A DNA stretch of 64,000 nucleotides from Rubripirellula amarantea (GTDB lineage Bacteria; Planctomycetota; Planctomycetia; Pirellulales; Pirellulaceae), in assembly GCF_007859865.1 (NCBI RefSeq), contig NZ_SJPI01000002.1:950721-1014720 (forward strand), written 5' to 3'. Each line of letters starts with the position of its first letter. Positions within the stretch are counted from its first letter, which is position 1. The notes beneath the pieces are model-generated. The model searched no databases. It saw only the letters and a list, made by a program, of their open reading frames with translations, and was not told the origin of the DNA. Position numbers and translations under genes: made by a program. Of the stretch, positions 1-11,100 are shown piece after piece.

Positions 1-282
1 GAAGCGTCAGGCACAACGACGCCAACCGGCAATCCGGGTGACGTTCCGCAAGATCAGTGTGATTGCCCCGATTGTCTTTGCGACGGTGCCATCGTCGAGA
101 ACGACGCCGATCTATCATCGTGTTCGACTGCGATGGTTGTTCAATGGTTAGCAGATGCGTGTCAGTCGACTAGCGTTGCTAACTTCGCGTCTACTCCATC
201 GGATCATGCTCTTCAGCGTCCAACGAGTTCACTTGTCTGCGGAAGAGATGCGCGGATTGCGTATCAATCTTGGCTCATTTGA
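1..282 (+). CDS. C-terminal fragment of a Cys-rich small protein (5' end outside window)
   Basis: An open frame enters from the left edge and stops with TGA at 280-282, giving 93 residues. It contains a cysteine cluster, CDCPDCLCDG, at about residues 21-30 and ends in YQSWLI. I do not recognise a named family. The cysteine cluster followed by a hydrophobic stretch, and the ending Q-S-W-x-I, resemble the His/Cys-rich protein at 5905-6414 (ending Q-T-W-x-I), which heads the next efflux cluster, so the two may be paralogues. It lies just upstream of an ABC exporter operon and could be a periplasmic metal-binding accessory. That role is inference only. The start is not in the window. Confidence 0.45.
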   Translation, partial: EASGTTTPTGNPGDVPQDQCDCPDCLCDGAIVENDADLSSCSTAMVVQWLADACQSTSVANFASTPSDHALQRPTSSLVCGRDARIAYQSWLI

Positions 283-509
283 TTCGCTTGGACTTCTAGG
301 ATCGCCAACCGCAACGTTGCTTTGCTCGGTTGCTCTCTTGGCTTCGATCCATGCAGCTTGACGGTTGCAACTTGATCCTCGTCACTTCGCTTGATCGCAT
401 TTGAATTGCGTGCCGCGCGGTGAACATTCGGCAGCTCTTTGGTTTCCATCGAACTGAGTTGCCGTAGTCCTTGACGCTCGTGATCCCATCCCCCTATCCG
501 TTCAAACAC

Positions 510-1724
510 ATGCTACTTCCTTGGGAATACGGTGTTCGGAACCTGGCTCGACGGCCAGTCCGGACTGCGCTAACGCTGGTTGCTCTGGCAACGGTGGTAA
601 TGCTCGTATTCGTCGTCGTCGGCTTCATTCGCGGATTGGAACGTTCGTTATCCGTCAGTGGCGACGAGAATGTTGTGCTGGTCTACTCCGTCAATTCAGA
701 AGAGAACATCGAGAATTCATCCATCCCAGCGAGAACGCCGTCGTTATTGTCAGCAAGTTTGAGCGGGACCGTCAACCGTTTTGGAGTCTCACACTCGTCA
801 CCAGAGTTGTACTTGGGCACTCGTGTGAAAGTTGTCTCCGGCGCTGATGAACTTGAGACTGATGGATTAGAGACCGGTGGATTAGAGAGAAGTGGACTAC
901 AGAGAAGTGGACTGGGACTTGTTCGAGGCGTCACAACAGCGGCGCCTTTGGTTCGCCGATCCGTACGAATAATGGAAGGCGAATGGCCGTCCGACGGCGA
1001 AGTGATCGTCGGCAAGTTGGTGTCTGCAAAACTGGGCAGCACGGACGCCGCGTTGGCGGTCGGACAGAAACTCGAATTCGAAGGACGTACATGGACAATC
1101 AGCGGTCGTTTCTCCGCTGGCGGCGCGGCCTATGAATCGGAAATCTGGTGCCGATTGGGCGATTTCCAAACGGCGACCAAACGACAGGACTTAAGTCTTG
1201 TGGCGTTGTTGTTGTCGCCGAAAAGTTCTGCCGCCGAAGTCCAATTGTTCTGCAAAGAACGGTTGGATCTCGAGTTGCGAGGGATTCGCGAGACGGATTA
1301 CTACGCGTCCTTGCAACAGCACTACAAACCGGTGCGAATCTTAGCTTGGTTCGTGGTGTTGTTGGTTTCGGGCGCGGGCGTCTTCGCCGGTTTGAACATG
1401 ATGTTTGGTGCGGTGGCCGGGCGAACTCGCGAGATCGCGACGCTCCAGGCAATCGGATACCGTAGACGCGCCATTCTGATCAGTCTGATTCAAGAAGGTG
1501 TGCTCTTGGCGGCTGCTGGATCGTTACTATCCGGCATTATCGCCTTGGCTTTACTGAACGGGATGGCGGTTCGATTCACAATGGGTGCATTCGCATTACG
1601 CATCGATAGCGTCGCAATCTTAATCGGTTGCGGTGTGGGTTTGTTATTAGGTGTCGTGGGTGCGTTGCCCCCGGCGTGGAAAGCGTTGCAAGCCGAAGTT
1701 GCAACGAGTTTGAAAGCGATTTGA
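510..1724 (+). CDS. ABC transporter permease, FtsX/MacB type
   Basis: Integral membrane subunit of a MacB/LolCDE-like exporter. The N-terminus ([19 protein letters not shown]) is followed by one transmembrane segment, a periplasmic domain of roughly 230 residues, and three C-terminal membrane segments beginning near the FtsX-like stretch [22 protein letters not shown] 510 is preferred: the frame can extend to a TTG at 471, but the 13 extra residues are not typical and no ribosome site supports it. The periplasmic domain contains a four-copy 15-nt repeat. A second, different permease lies at 4555-5688, so the transporter is probably a heterodimer served by one ATPase. The lipoprotein gene follows 22 bp downstream. 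Confidence 0.88.
   Translation: MLLPWEYGVRNLARRPVRTALTLVALATVVMLVFVVVGFIRGLERSLSVSGDENVVLVYSVNSEENIENSSIPARTPSLLSASLSGTVNRFGVSHSSPELYLGTRVKVVSGADELETDGLETGGLERSGLQRSGLGLVRGVTTAAPLVRRSVRIMEGEWPSDGEVIVGKLVSAKLGSTDAALAVGQKLEFEGRTWTISGRFSAGGAAYESEIWCRLGDFQTATKRQDLSLVALLLSPKSSAAEVQLFCKERLDLELRGIRETDYYASLQQHYKPVRILAWFVVLLVSGAGVFAGLNMMFGAVAGRTREIATLQAIGYRRRAILISLIQEGVLLAAAGSLLSGIIALALLNGMAVRFTMGAFALRIDSVAILIGCGVGLLLGVVGALPPAWKALQAEVATSLKAI
855..914 (+). repeat. Four-copy 15-nt in-frame tandem repeat
   Basis: Four 15-nt units (starting at 855, 870, 885 and 900) of the form gag-ac(t/c)-g(a/g)t-gga-tta and its variant gag-aga-agt-gga-cta sit in frame within the permease gene. They encode tandem five-residue units such as [15 protein letters not shown] and QRSGL in the periplasmic domain. 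The period is a multiple of three, so gain or loss of units would only change loop length. Confidence 0.9.
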
Positions 1725-1746
1725 TTCCCTCTACTGGAGATTTGAA

Positions 1747-2304
1747 ATGAAGATTCTTTACGGTTTGTCATTGGTTGGTTTATCCGCCGTTGCAATTGGC
1801 TGTGGGTCGTCTGATGTTGCTAGTGACCCTCAAGCCGATGTCACAACGGAGACTCAAGAGAACGTCGTACAGCCCTATTCGGCTGCTAAGTCAAAGTATC
1901 TCGTTACGAGTGAACCCGCAGGTGCAATTCCAGTCGGTAAAGCGAGAGAGACGACCAAGGATGGCGAAGAGGTGACATTGGTGGGATTGATTGGTGGATC
2001 GAGCAAGCCGTTTGTCGATGGCTTGGCAGCGTTCACGATCGTCGACCCCAAGGTTCCATATTGCGCTGCTGATGAAGGATGTCCGACTCCCTGGGACTAT
2101 TGCTGCACCCAAGGCCAAGTCAAAGACAACGTTGCGACAGTGAAGATTGTCGACGAAGAAGGTCGTCCGGTGCTTCACAGTGCACGTGGCCTCTTAGGCG
2201 TCAAAGAATTGTCGACCGTCGTTGTGAAGGGCAATGCGAAACGGGATCAACACGGAAACTTGACCGTCTCTTCTCATGAAGTCTTCATTCGTCCAGGCAA
2301 GTAG
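1747..2304 (+). CDS. Predicted lipoprotein of the ABC exporter operon
   Basis: 185 residues. A signal peptide ends in the lipobox-like AIGC, with Cys19 the likely lipidated residue. A cysteine-rich patch (CAADEGCPTPWDYCC) lies at about residues 99-113 and the C-terminal half alternates short hydrophobic strands. A clear ribosome site (ctggag) precedes ATG 1747. The gene lies 22 bp after the permease and 2 bp before the membrane fusion protein gene, so it is almost certainly co-transcribed. The family is not recognised. Five cysteines in a lipoprotein next to a metal-efflux cluster suggest metal binding or a structural disulfide. That is inference. Confidence 0.75.
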   Translation: MKILYGLSLVGLSAVAIGCGSSDVASDPQADVTTETQENVVQPYSAAKSKYLVTSEPAGAIPVGKARETTKDGEEVTLVGLIGGSSKPFVDGLAAFTIVDPKVPYCAADEGCPTPWDYCCTQGQVKDNVATVKIVDEEGRPVLHSARGLLGVKELSTVVVKGNAKRDQHGNLTVSSHEVFIRPGK

Positions 2305-2306
2305 CG

Positions 2307-3866
2307 ATGACAAATCCTCCACTGGACCTGAGCCAACTGGCACTGGATCGGACTCCCGATTCTCAGGCAACCCACACCCGACCACGTCGCAACCGCTGGA
2401 TCGTTCGGTACCTTATACCGTTTGGCATCCTAGTGGGTTTCATCGCCCTGTTGGCAACCGCGGCGGGACGTCGGTTAATGCCTGCGCAACCAGTGACAGT
2501 TGTTCCCGTGGTGGTGAAACGAGCGGAACAGCAACCCTCGGGCTCTGCTTTGTTCCAATCGCCTGGATGGATCGAGCCTCGCCCGACCGCGATTAGTGTC
2601 GCGGCACTTGCGCCGGGGGTGATCGAGGAATTGATGGTCGTGGAGGGTCAGCCGGTCAGTAAGGATCAGCCGATCGCGAGGCTGATTTCGATTGACGCTG
2701 AGCTAAACGTCGAGCAGGCCAAGAACCAACTTGCAATTCGCGAAGGTGAACTCGCTCGAGCAAACGCGGAACTCAGTGCCGCGCGAGTTCGATTTGATAA
2801 CCCCGTGCACTTGCAAGTCCAACTCGCCGATGCACGTAGCAAACTGGCGAACGTGCAAACGGAGCTTGCGAAGCTGCCGTTCATGATCGAGGGCGCTGAA
2901 GCGAATACCCGCTACACGCTCAGCAGCATGGAAGGAAAACAATCGGCCAAAGGTGCTATTTCGGGAAACATCATAGCTCGCGCCGAAAGCGAGCATGCGG
3001 TCGCGGTTGCGACGCTACAAGAACTGCGTCAACGGATGCCTAACGTGCAACGCGAGGCTCGTGCTCTCGAAGGCAAAGTCGAGGCTCTCGATCGCCAACT
3101 TGCTTTGCTTGTTGAAGAAACTCGACAGGTCCAGGAAGCCGAGGCAAAAGTTCAATCGGCCGAGGCTTTACGAAACGACGCGGCTCTTCAATTACGACAA
3201 GCGGAACTAACACTTGATCGAAACGTCGTGCGTGCGCCGATCGATGGACGTGTGCTGCGGTTGATCGCTTCGCCGGGAACCCGTGTCATGGGGCTCGAAT
3301 CCAATGCTGGCCAAAGTTCAAGCACCGTGATTGAGATGTATGATCCAAACCGATTGCAAATTCGCGCCGACGTCCGACTCGAGGATGTTCCGATGGTCAC
3401 TCAAGGTCAGCTTGTGGAAATCGAAACCGCTTCGTCATCTGTTGCGATCCAAGGTCGTGTGCTGCAGGTCACCAGCTCGGCGAATATTCAAAAGAACACC
3501 TTGGAAGTGAAAGTGGAATTGATCGATCCGCCTCTGACGATACGTCCTGAAATGTTGGTGACGGCAAGTTTCTTAGCACCCGAAGTAGACATCCGAGTCG
3601 ATTCTGATACCCGCGCCGAAAGCATTCTCGCACCTCGGCGGCTGGTCCTTTCAGATGACAGTGGAGCGTATGTTTGGATTGTGGATGAAGGTGACGCGGC
3701 TAGGCGCCAATCGGTGGTGGTCGGTCGTGAATCCGGTGCGGACTTGGTTGAAATTGCGTCAGGCTTGAACCCGACCGACAAACTGATTGCGAGTGGGTAT
3801 GAGGGCTTGAGCGAGGGAAGTTTTGTGAAGATCACTGGCGACGACCCGATTGTAGGAATGAACTGA
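2307..3866 (+). CDS. HlyD/MacA-type membrane fusion protein
   Basis: Periplasmic adaptor of the ABC exporter, 519 residues. It has a cytoplasmic N-terminus of about 30 residues, a membrane anchor (about 31-52), a first biotinyl-lipoyl half ([22 protein letters not shown]), a long coiled-coil hairpin (about 125-295, rich in Ala/Glu/Gln/Arg heptads), the second lipoyl half ([21 protein letters not shown]) and a beta-barrel domain. The start lies 2 bp after the lipoprotein stop and the stop overlaps the ATPase start codon by one base (TGATG), which points to translational coupling. The length is above that of E. coli MacA because of the extended coiled coil. Confidence 0.9.
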   Translation: MTNPPLDLSQLALDRTPDSQATHTRPRRNRWIVRYLIPFGILVGFIALLATAAGRRLMPAQPVTVVPVVVKRAEQQPSGSALFQSPGWIEPRPTAISVAALAPGVIEELMVVEGQPVSKDQPIARLISIDAELNVEQAKNQLAIREGELARANAELSAARVRFDNPVHLQVQLADARSKLANVQTELAKLPFMIEGAEANTRYTLSSMEGKQSAKGAISGNIIARAESEHAVAVATLQELRQRMPNVQREARALEGKVEALDRQLALLVEETRQVQEAEAKVQSAEALRNDAALQLRQAELTLDRNVVRAPIDGRVLRLIASPGTRVMGLESNAGQSSSTVIEMYDPNRLQIRADVRLEDVPMVTQGQLVEIETASSSVAIQGRVLQVTSSANIQKNTLEVKVELIDPPLTIRPEMLVTASFLAPEVDIRVDSDTRAESILAPRRLVLSDDSGAYVWIVDEGDAARRQSVVVGRESGADLVEIASGLNPTDKLIASGYEGLSEGSFVKITGDDPIVGMN

Positions 3867-4558
3867 TGGCACTTGTAGAACTTCGCGGTGTGAGCAAAAG
3901 CTTTCAAAAAGGCGACGAAACGATTACACCGCTCGACAACATTGATCTGGATATCGAAGCGGGAGAGTTCCTATCGCTGATGGGACCCAGTGGGACAGGC
4001 AAGAGCACGTTGCTGAACTTGGTTAGCGGTATTGATCGGCCCGACTCGGGAACCATCACCGTTGATGGGACTGACGTCACGAAGCTGTCTCGTAGCAAGC
4101 TTGCCGATTGGCGGGCGGCGAATTTGGGGTACATCTTTCAGACTCATAACTTGATTCCCGTGCTGACTGCGTACGAGAACATCGAACTGCCCACGTTGCT
4201 TTTGAAGTTGTCGACATCGCAGCGTCGCGAGCGTGTCGAGTTGGCTCTGCAAGCGGTGGGTTTGAGTGATCGCGCCGACCACTATCCACGTCAACTCTCC
4301 GGCGGTCAGGAACAACGAGTCGGCATAGCACGCGCGATCGTTGCGCACCCCAAGGTCGTGGTCGCAGACGAACCCACCGGAAGCCTCGATACGGAAACCA
4401 GTGATCAGGTGCAGGTGCTTTTGAAGCGACTCAATGAAGAACTCGATATCACGATGTTGATGGTTACCCACGATGCCAACGTTGCGAGCATTGCGTCTCG
4501 TCAGTTAGTTCTCGATCGCGGAAAGTTTTTGGAACGTTCGATTGGATCCGCACAATGA
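3866..4558 (+). CDS. ABC transporter ATP-binding protein, LolD/MacB type
   Basis: 230-residue nucleotide-binding subunit. Walker A GPSGTGKS is at residues 40-47, the Q-loop at Gln92 ([11 protein letters not shown]), the signature [14 protein letters not shown] from 144, Walker [10 protein letters not shown] at 164-172 and the switch His at 202. It couples ATP hydrolysis to the two FtsX-type permeases on either side of the operon. The start overlaps the previous stop by one base and the stop overlaps the next start by four bases (ATGA). All catalytic motifs are intact. Confidence 0.95.
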   Translation: MALVELRGVSKSFQKGDETITPLDNIDLDIEAGEFLSLMGPSGTGKSTLLNLVSGIDRPDSGTITVDGTDVTKLSRSKLADWRAANLGYIFQTHNLIPVLTAYENIELPTLLLKLSTSQRRERVELALQAVGLSDRADHYPRQLSGGQEQRVGIARAIVAHPKVVVADEPTGSLDTETSDQVQVLLKRLNEELDITMLMVTHDANVASIASRQLVLDRGKFLERSIGSAQ

Positions 4559-5688
4559 CGACCTATGTAATCAAAACGCTTTGGCGACACCGGACCCGAA
4601 CGCTCCTAACTGTCACGGGTGCGGCGGTTGCCATGTTCGTGTTCTGCTTTGTTGGATCGGTCCAAGAAGGCCTGCATCGGCTCACTTCTGGAAGCGACGC
4701 TGATCGCAACTTGATTGTCTTCCAACAGAATCGCTTCTGTCCCACGACGAGCCGCCTACCGGAGGACTACTCTGACAAAATCAGGAAGGTTCCAGGCGTA
4801 CGCGACGTGATGCCGATCCAAGTATGGACCAATAATTGCCGAGCCAGTCTAGATATCGTCGTGTTCAATGGAGCGGACCCCCAGCAAATTCAACAAGCAC
4901 GACCGCTCAAACTCGTCGAAGGTGATTGGGCCCGATTTGCTTCGCAGCGTGATGCCGCCATCGTTGGCCGCAACGTCGCGCAGCGGCGTGGCTTGGTCAC
5001 GGGCGAGCAGTTCACGATTGGTGATATCTCGGTGCAGGTTGCAGGAATTTTTGAATCCAGTGTGCCGGCGGAAGAGAATTTGATTTACACCAGCCTCGCG
5101 TTTTTGCAGTACACCCGGGGCCTCGATGCGGCGGGCTTGGTCACTCAACACGAAGTTATGCTGACCAAAGATGCGGATCCCGACCGAGTCGCGAACGAGA
5201 TCGATTCTGTTTTAAGTGCAGCGTCAGTCGCAACAACCACTCGGCGTAAAGGAGCGTTTCAAGCGAGCACTCTTTCTGACCTCGTCGACTTGATCGGTTT
5301 CGCTCACTGGTTGGGATACGCCTGTGTTGGTTTAGTGTTGTCCTTGGTGGCCACGACAACGGTGATGAGCGTCCAGGATCGCATCAAGGAATACGCGGTA
5401 CTGCAAACGATCGGTTTGCGACCGTTGAGAGCAATGAAGTTGGTTCTTGCCGAAAGTACGATCTTATGTGTCGTGGGCGGCACCGCGGGAACAGCACTGG
5501 CGATGGTGCTACTTTCGATCAGTGGTTTTGCGATCGGGGCCGAAGGGGCGACGATCGCATTCCGACCGTCGGTCGAACTGGCCATTTCCGGAGTGTGTGT
5601 GTCAATAGTCGTCGGAATGGCAGCAGGTTTAGCGCCCGCGATTCAGGCAGCAACCGTCCCGATTGTCGACGCACTTCGACAATCGTAG
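4555..5688 (+). CDS. ABC transporter permease, FtsX/MacB type (second)
   Basis: 377-residue permease of the same exporter. It has an N-terminal membrane segment ([19 protein letters not shown]), a periplasmic MacB-like domain and three C-terminal helices. The conserved stretch after the first of them reads [24 protein letters not shown]. It overlaps the ATPase gene by four bases. The periplasmic domain is unlike that of the first permease and has a [11 protein letters not shown] motif near residue 60. This is the last gene of the operon; a 9-bp inverted repeat follows about 80 bp downstream. Substrate is unknown. Confidence 0.92.
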   Translation: MTTYVIKTLWRHRTRTLLTVTGAAVAMFVFCFVGSVQEGLHRLTSGSDADRNLIVFQQNRFCPTTSRLPEDYSDKIRKVPGVRDVMPIQVWTNNCRASLDIVVFNGADPQQIQQARPLKLVEGDWARFASQRDAAIVGRNVAQRRGLVTGEQFTIGDISVQVAGIFESSVPAEENLIYTSLAFLQYTRGLDAAGLVTQHEVMLTKDADPDRVANEIDSVLSAASVATTTRRKGAFQASTLSDLVDLIGFAHWLGYACVGLVLSLVATTTVMSVQDRIKEYAVLQTIGLRPLRAMKLVLAESTILCVVGGTAGTALAMVLLSISGFAIGAEGATIAFRPSVELAISGVCVSIVVGMAAGLAPAIQAATVPIVDALRQS

Positions 5689-5767
5689 TTGGACGAGGTA
5701 ACCGCAGCGTCCAGGAGTTGCAGCGATCACTCGATATAGGCCTTTTGCTAGTAACAAATCAATCGAC

Positions 5768-5793
5768 GTCTCTGCTTGCAAACCAGCAGAGAC
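5768..5793 (+). terminator. Hairpin after the ABC exporter operon
   Basis: GTCTCTGCT (5768-5776) and AGCAGAGAC (5785-5793) form a perfect 9-bp stem with an 8-nt loop, 80 bp after the permease stop. No T-tract follows on the plus strand. On the minus strand the hairpin is preceded by a T-run, so intrinsic termination is uncertain. Confidence 0.5.
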
Positions 5794-5904
5794 CCAAAAA
5801 CGGAGTTGAATCTCCACTTCGTTCAATATTTATGTTCATTGACCCGATAGTAGGGGTTGGGGACAATTTGCATAGTTATCCGCACCACTAAAAGTAGTTT
5901 CACG

Positions 5905-6414
5905 GTGATTGCTCGCTTCATTCAACGCTTGACGCTCTTCGCGTTCACCGCGCACGCGGTGTTGGGTTGTTGCTGGCATCACACGCATGCGGTTGCGGAC
6001 GAGTGTGGTCAGACGCATGATGCACACGTTGTCCATTGTTGCAGTGGCACACACCACTCCAAGGTCGATGAGTGTCGATCACATGAAGGTCATCACCATC
6101 ATGATGGTGAACCGACCGGCGACGATCGTCGCAACCCAACGACGGCATCAAGCGATTTGTTGTGTTTGGAACAGCCAATTGGTCACTCGCATGCGTGTCA
6201 CGAAGGTCATTGCACCTATATCGTCGTCAAGTTGCGGTTGCTCGATCTGGAATTGGTTCCTTGCTTCCTATCGTTGGCGCAATGCGATACTGATCGGCTG
6301 GGGTTTTCGGGACGCTCTTCGGTGTATGGCGTGTACCGCCGATCCAACGGCTCGTGTAATTGCAAGCGTACCGCATTGGGGCGTTGCGCCGACTTACAGA
6401 CTTGGCAAATCTGA
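5905..6414 (+). CDS. His/Cys-rich secreted protein of the metal RND efflux cluster
   Basis: From GTG 5905 the protein has 169 residues. A short signal-peptide-like segment (VIARFIQRLTLFAFTAHAVLG) is followed by a region full of histidine and cysteine (CCWHHTHA, HVVHCCSGTHHSK, HEGHHHHDG, HSHACHEGHC). The frame is open upstream to a TTG at 5857, but those residues do not improve the signal peptide. It heads the CzcB/CzcA-like unit and is probably a periplasmic metal-binding protein (buffer, chaperone or sensor). The family is not named by me. The ending Q-T-W-x-I parallels the Cys-rich fragment at 1-282. Confidence 0.65.
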   Translation: MIARFIQRLTLFAFTAHAVLGCCWHHTHAVADECGQTHDAHVVHCCSGTHHSKVDECRSHEGHHHHDGEPTGDDRRNPTTASSDLLCLEQPIGHSHACHEGHCTYIVVKLRLLDLELVPCFLSLAQCDTDRLGFSGRSSVYGVYRRSNGSCNCKRTALGRCADLQTWQI

Positions 6415-6574
6415 GACGCTCTCGATTTCCCTTCTTCTATGCCCGTTGTAGTTGGGTAGCTGATCGAAGAAACGCAAACTGAGTCGTTGTTGGCTCATGC
6501 GCGTTGATGTTCTGCAAATTTTCGTGCGGCCCATGGCTTATCAATAGCGATCTCTGCTGCGCCCCAGACCAAAA

Positions 6575-6591
6575 CCAACGCTCAACGTTGG
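6575..6591 (+). promoter_or_regulatory. Small inverted repeat before the RND adaptor gene
   Basis: CCAACG (6575-6580) and CGTTGG (6586-6591) flank CTCAA, 31 bp before the adaptor start codon. It could be an operator or a leader hairpin. The arms are short, so chance is possible. Confidence 0.25.
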
Positions 6592-6622
6592 ACATTATTG
6601 TCTCTTTCACAGGGTCCGACCA

Positions 6623-8155
6623 ATGCGACCGAACGTTTCCCATACACAGTCATCAATGTTTCGATGGGCTGCTGGCTTGCTCGCGATTGTGGTGGCGATA
6701 GTTGCTGCATTCTTTGGATGGCCACAACTGTCCAACTTCATCGATAGAACACTGGCCTCTCAAAAAGCCCCTGTCACCATTGGTGATACAGATCACGACG
6801 AACACGCCCACGATAGTCACGATCATGACTCACATGGCACAACCGGCGATGGCCGGGACGTTGGCAGCTCGTTGGAATTGACTCCTCAGGCCATGAATAA
6901 CCTGGGGCTAACGCTGCGGTACCTTCGCCCCGTGCGACTTTCCACCTATCGACGTTCCATCACGGTTCCCGCCGTCGTCGTCGCGAAACCAGGACGGTCG
7001 TCAATCATCGTTTCATCGCCGCTCAATGGTGTCGTCACGCATGTCCATGCGGTGACGGGCGAAGCCGTCTTACCGGGAGATTTACTCTTCGAAGTTCGGT
7101 TGACCTACGAAGACTTAGTCGAAACTCAAACCGCGTACTTGAAAACCATCAGCGAGTTGCAGGTCGAGGAACGTGAAATCTCTCGACTCGAACAGGCAAC
7201 ACAATCAGGTGCTATTTCGGGCAAAGTACTTCTGGAACGTCGATACGCGAGGGAAAAGTTGGAGGCTTTTGCGAGGTCACAACGAGAAGCACTGCGAATG
7301 CACGGATTGTCTGACCGTCAAGTCGATTCGATAGGAAAGGACGGCAAGCTGCTGCGAGAACTTAAGATCGTCGCACCGGATGTGGATACTCACGACCATC
7401 ATGAAGAACTGCAATTGAGCCAACTGCAAACGAAAACTGTTTCGTACACGCTTTCGCCCGCATCGCAGTTGATCGCTGCGCAAGACAGCCACGCCGATGA
7501 CCATTCGCAGCATGCGCTGGTCATTGATGAACTGCAGGTGCATAAAGGCCAGGCCATTATGGCGGGTGAGGAGTTATGTTCGTTGTCAGACTATTCACAG
7601 CTTTTCATCGAAGGTAAAGCATTTGAAACGGATACGGCCGCGATCACTGAAGCGACCAAACGCGGATGGAACGTAGACGCCGTCCTAAGAGGCTCGTCGG
7701 GACAGGAAATAGTGTCAGATTTGAAGGTCGTCTTTGTTTCGAATTCGATTGACCCTGAATCACGAACGTTGTCGTTATTCGTCGAACTGCCCAACGAGAT
7801 TGTCCGTGACGAGACCAACGCCAGCAATCAACGTTTTCTGTCGTGGCAGTATCGACTAGGTCAACGCCTCGAATTGCGGGTGCCGGTGGAAGAGTGGCAG
7901 GACCAAATCGTTCTTCCCGTCGACGCTGTGGTCAAGGATGGTGCCGATTGGTTTGTGTTCGAGAAAAGCGGCAATCGGTTCATTCGAGTTCCCGTGCATG
8001 TTCGTTACCGAGACCAAAGCTCGGTGGTCGTCGCCAACGATGGGTCCATCCATCCCGGGGATGTCATTGCTCTTCGCGCTGCTCATCAATTGCAGATGGC
8101 GATCAAGAATCAATCGGGTGGTGCAGTCGATCCACATGCCGGCCATAACCACTAA
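6623..8155 (+). CDS. CzcB/CusB-like RND periplasmic adaptor subunit
   Basis: 510-residue membrane fusion protein. An N-terminal membrane anchor (about 12-33) is followed by a histidine/aspartate-rich linker (DTDHDEHAHDSHDHDSH, about 55-71) typical of zinc, cobalt, cadmium or copper adaptors. Next come a barrel-sandwich domain (IIVSSPLNGVVTHVHAVTGEAV), an alpha hairpin (about 165-235) and beta domains. The C-terminus again ends in a metal-binding-like HAGHNH. The pump gene starts 17 bp downstream, so the two are co-transcribed. ATG 6623 gives a sensible signal anchor. No outer-membrane TolC-like gene is present in this cluster. Confidence 0.9.
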   Translation: MRPNVSHTQSSMFRWAAGLLAIVVAIVAAFFGWPQLSNFIDRTLASQKAPVTIGDTDHDEHAHDSHDHDSHGTTGDGRDVGSSLELTPQAMNNLGLTLRYLRPVRLSTYRRSITVPAVVVAKPGRSSIIVSSPLNGVVTHVHAVTGEAVLPGDLLFEVRLTYEDLVETQTAYLKTISELQVEEREISRLEQATQSGAISGKVLLERRYAREKLEAFARSQREALRMHGLSDRQVDSIGKDGKLLRELKIVAPDVDTHDHHEELQLSQLQTKTVSYTLSPASQLIAAQDSHADDHSQHALVIDELQVHKGQAIMAGEELCSLSDYSQLFIEGKAFETDTAAITEATKRGWNVDAVLRGSSGQEIVSDLKVVFVSNSIDPESRTLSLFVELPNEIVRDETNASNQRFLSWQYRLGQRLELRVPVEEWQDQIVLPVDAVVKDGADWFVFEKSGNRFIRVPVHVRYRDQSSVVVANDGSIHPGDVIALRAAHQLQMAIKNQSGGAVDPHAGHNH

Positions 8156-8172
8156 AACGAAGTCGCAACCTT

Positions 8173-11100
8173 ATGCTTAACGCAGTCATCCGATTCGCGC
8201 TTCAACAGCGCCTGCTGGTTATCGCCATCGCTTTGTTCCTCGTTGCCTATGGAACTTGGCAAACCTTGGTGATGCCGATTGACGTCTTTCCCGATTTGAA
8301 CCGACCGCGAGTGGTCATCATGACCGAAGCGCCCGGCATGGCGCCTGAAGAGGTTGAATCGCTCATCACGTTTCCAATCGAAACGACGATGAATGGTGCC
8401 AGTGGTGTCGAAGCCGTCCGCAGTTCGTCTGGGGTGGGGATGTCCGTGATCTATGTCGAATTCGAATACGGCACCGACGTCTACACGGATCGGCAAATCG
8501 TTGCCGAACGTATGCAAATGGTCCAAGACCGTTTACCGCAAGGCATCACGCCTCAGCTCGCGCCGATCTCGTCCATCATGGGCCAAGTCTTGATGCTGGG
8601 AATGTGGAACGAAAGTCCCGACGCGGATCCCATGGAACTCCGAACGACCGCCGATTGGGTTGTGCGGCAGCGATTGTTGACGATTCCGGGCGTTTCACAA
8701 GTGTTCACCATGGGGGGTGAACGCAAACAGTTCCAAGTCTTGGTTGATCCGGATGCCATGCTGCGCTACGGCGTGACGCTCGCTGAAGTTGAATTGGCGG
8801 TGACGAAAAGCAACGAAAACGGAACGGGGGGCTATCTCGATCGACAAGGCCCTAATGAGCTACTTGTCCGGTCGTTAGGACGAATCGAGTCCATCGACGA
8901 CTTGCAAAGTGTTCCGGTTAAAATCCGCGCAGGTCGGTCTGTGTTGCTATCACAGGTAGCACACGTTGTCGAGGGAGCTCAGGTGAAACGCGGTGACAGT
9001 TCAGCGTTCGTAAGAGTGGACGAAGGAGAAACGCTTGGCACTGATGCGCAGTCCCAAAATATAAGTTCGATGTGGATGGGTGGACCTGCCGTTGTGCTGA
9101 CCATCAATAAGCAACCCGGGGCTGACACTCGTGCGGTGACCAATCGAGTGATGCAGGCGATTGAAGACCTCAAACCCAGTCTGCCGCCCGGTATGCAGAT
9201 CTCGACTGTCTACTCTCAGAAGTCATTCATTGATCGGGCGATCGCAAATGTGGCCGAAGCACTACGGGATGGCGGAATTCTCGTTGTCGTGGTGCTGTTC
9301 CTATTCCTAATGAATTTGCGAACGACGTTCATAACGCTCACGGCGATTCCGCTGTCGCTAGTGATGACGTCGATCGTTTTTGCCATCTTCGGCTTGTCGA
9401 TCAACACCATGACCCTTGGCGGAATCGCGGTTGCCATGGGGGAATTGGTTGACGATGCGATCGTTGACGTCGAGAACATCTTTCGGCGTCTCAAGGAAAA
9501 CCGCTCCCAAGGCAATCCACTCAATCCATTGGTCGTGGTCTATCGCGCCAGTACCGAAGTGCGTCGATCGATCGTGTTCGGAACGATGATAGTGATTCTG
9601 GTTTTCTTGCCGCTGTTTGCGTTAGGCGGAATGGAAGGCAAGTTATTCGCGCCGCTGGGGGTTGCCTACATCGTTTCGATTCTCTCATCGCTAGTCGTAT
9701 CGTTGACGGTGACACCAGTGCTGTCGTACTGGTTGTTAGGACTGAACAAGTCCACGGGGCACGAAAGCGATGGATTCTTGCTTCGTGGATTGAAAAGGAT
9801 TGCGGACAAAGTCATAAGGTTTAGCTTGGCCTTTCCAAGGTTCAATCTTGGCGTGACGCTTGCCATGGTTGCCATCGCGGCGGTGGTTGTGTCGCGACTG
9901 GAAAAGGACTTTTTGCCTCCATTTAACGAAGGCACCATTCAACTAAACGTCGTATTGCCGCCTGGAACTTCGTTGAGTGCTTCGAATGCTATCGCACGCA
10001 CGGTTGAGAAGTCTTTGCAAGAGATCGACGATGTGCAGCGATTCGCACGACGCACCGGACGTGCTGAACTTGACGAGCATGCCGAGGGCGTCAACATGTC
10101 GGAGTTGATCATCGAGCTTGATCCCGACTCACCCAGATCACGCGAAGAACAGTTAGCCGAGATCCGCGAATCGATGAGCCACATTCCGGGCGTGGTCACT
10201 GCGGTGGAACAACCCATCGCTCACCTCATCTCGCACATGCTCTCGGGTGTGAAGGCTCAGGTCGGTATCAAGATCTACGGCGACGATCTGAACTTGTTGC
10301 GGCGAAGGGCTGAACAGGTCAAAGCAGTGATGGAAACAATCCCGGGCGTGACCGACGCCTTGCTTGAACCTCAGGTGATCATTCCGCAACTACGAGTCGA
10401 GCTCGACCGGAACATGTTAACGCAGTACGGCATGACCACCGCTAGCGTGAATGAGTACATCGAAACGGCGATGAATGGCAAAGTTGTCTCGGAAGTTCTC
10501 GACGGAATGCGAACGTTCGACTTAGTCGTGCGGATGAAAGACGAGTATCGCGAAGACATCGAAGAACTGAAGCGATTGTCGATTCAGTTGCCCGAGGGCG
10601 GAACGTTACCTCTTTCGGCGCTAGCAAGGATCTACGAATCCGGAGGACCCAATGTGGTCAACCGCGAAAACGTCCAACGACGCACCGTCATTCAGTGCAA
10701 TGTGGCCGATCGAGGAGTGGTTGATGTCGTGACGGATATACAAACCGCGATCCAGCCGATCGTTGACGATTTGCCACCCGGATACTTCGTCGAGTTTGGT
10801 GGGCAATTCCAAAGCCAGAAGTCGGCTAGCCGAGTGATCTTAGTTTTGTTTGTTGTTTCGATGACGGGCGTTTTCTTAGTGTTGTTCACACTCTTCCGTA
10901 GCGTGAACCTCGCCTTTCAGGTCATGGCAGCCCTGCCAATGGCGTTCATCGGATCAGTAGTTGCGCTAGTCGTGACCGGACAAACGCTCACGATCGCTGC
11001 GATGGTAGGATTCATCTCTCTCGCAGGTATCGCATCGCGAAACGGCATTCTGTTGCTTCAACACTATCTTCACTTGGTCGAACACGAAGGCGAGCAGTTC

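Noticed and set aside
683-1042. 119-codon minus-strand frame in the first permease gene
   Set aside because: Shadow of the permease, created partly by the 15-nt repeat.
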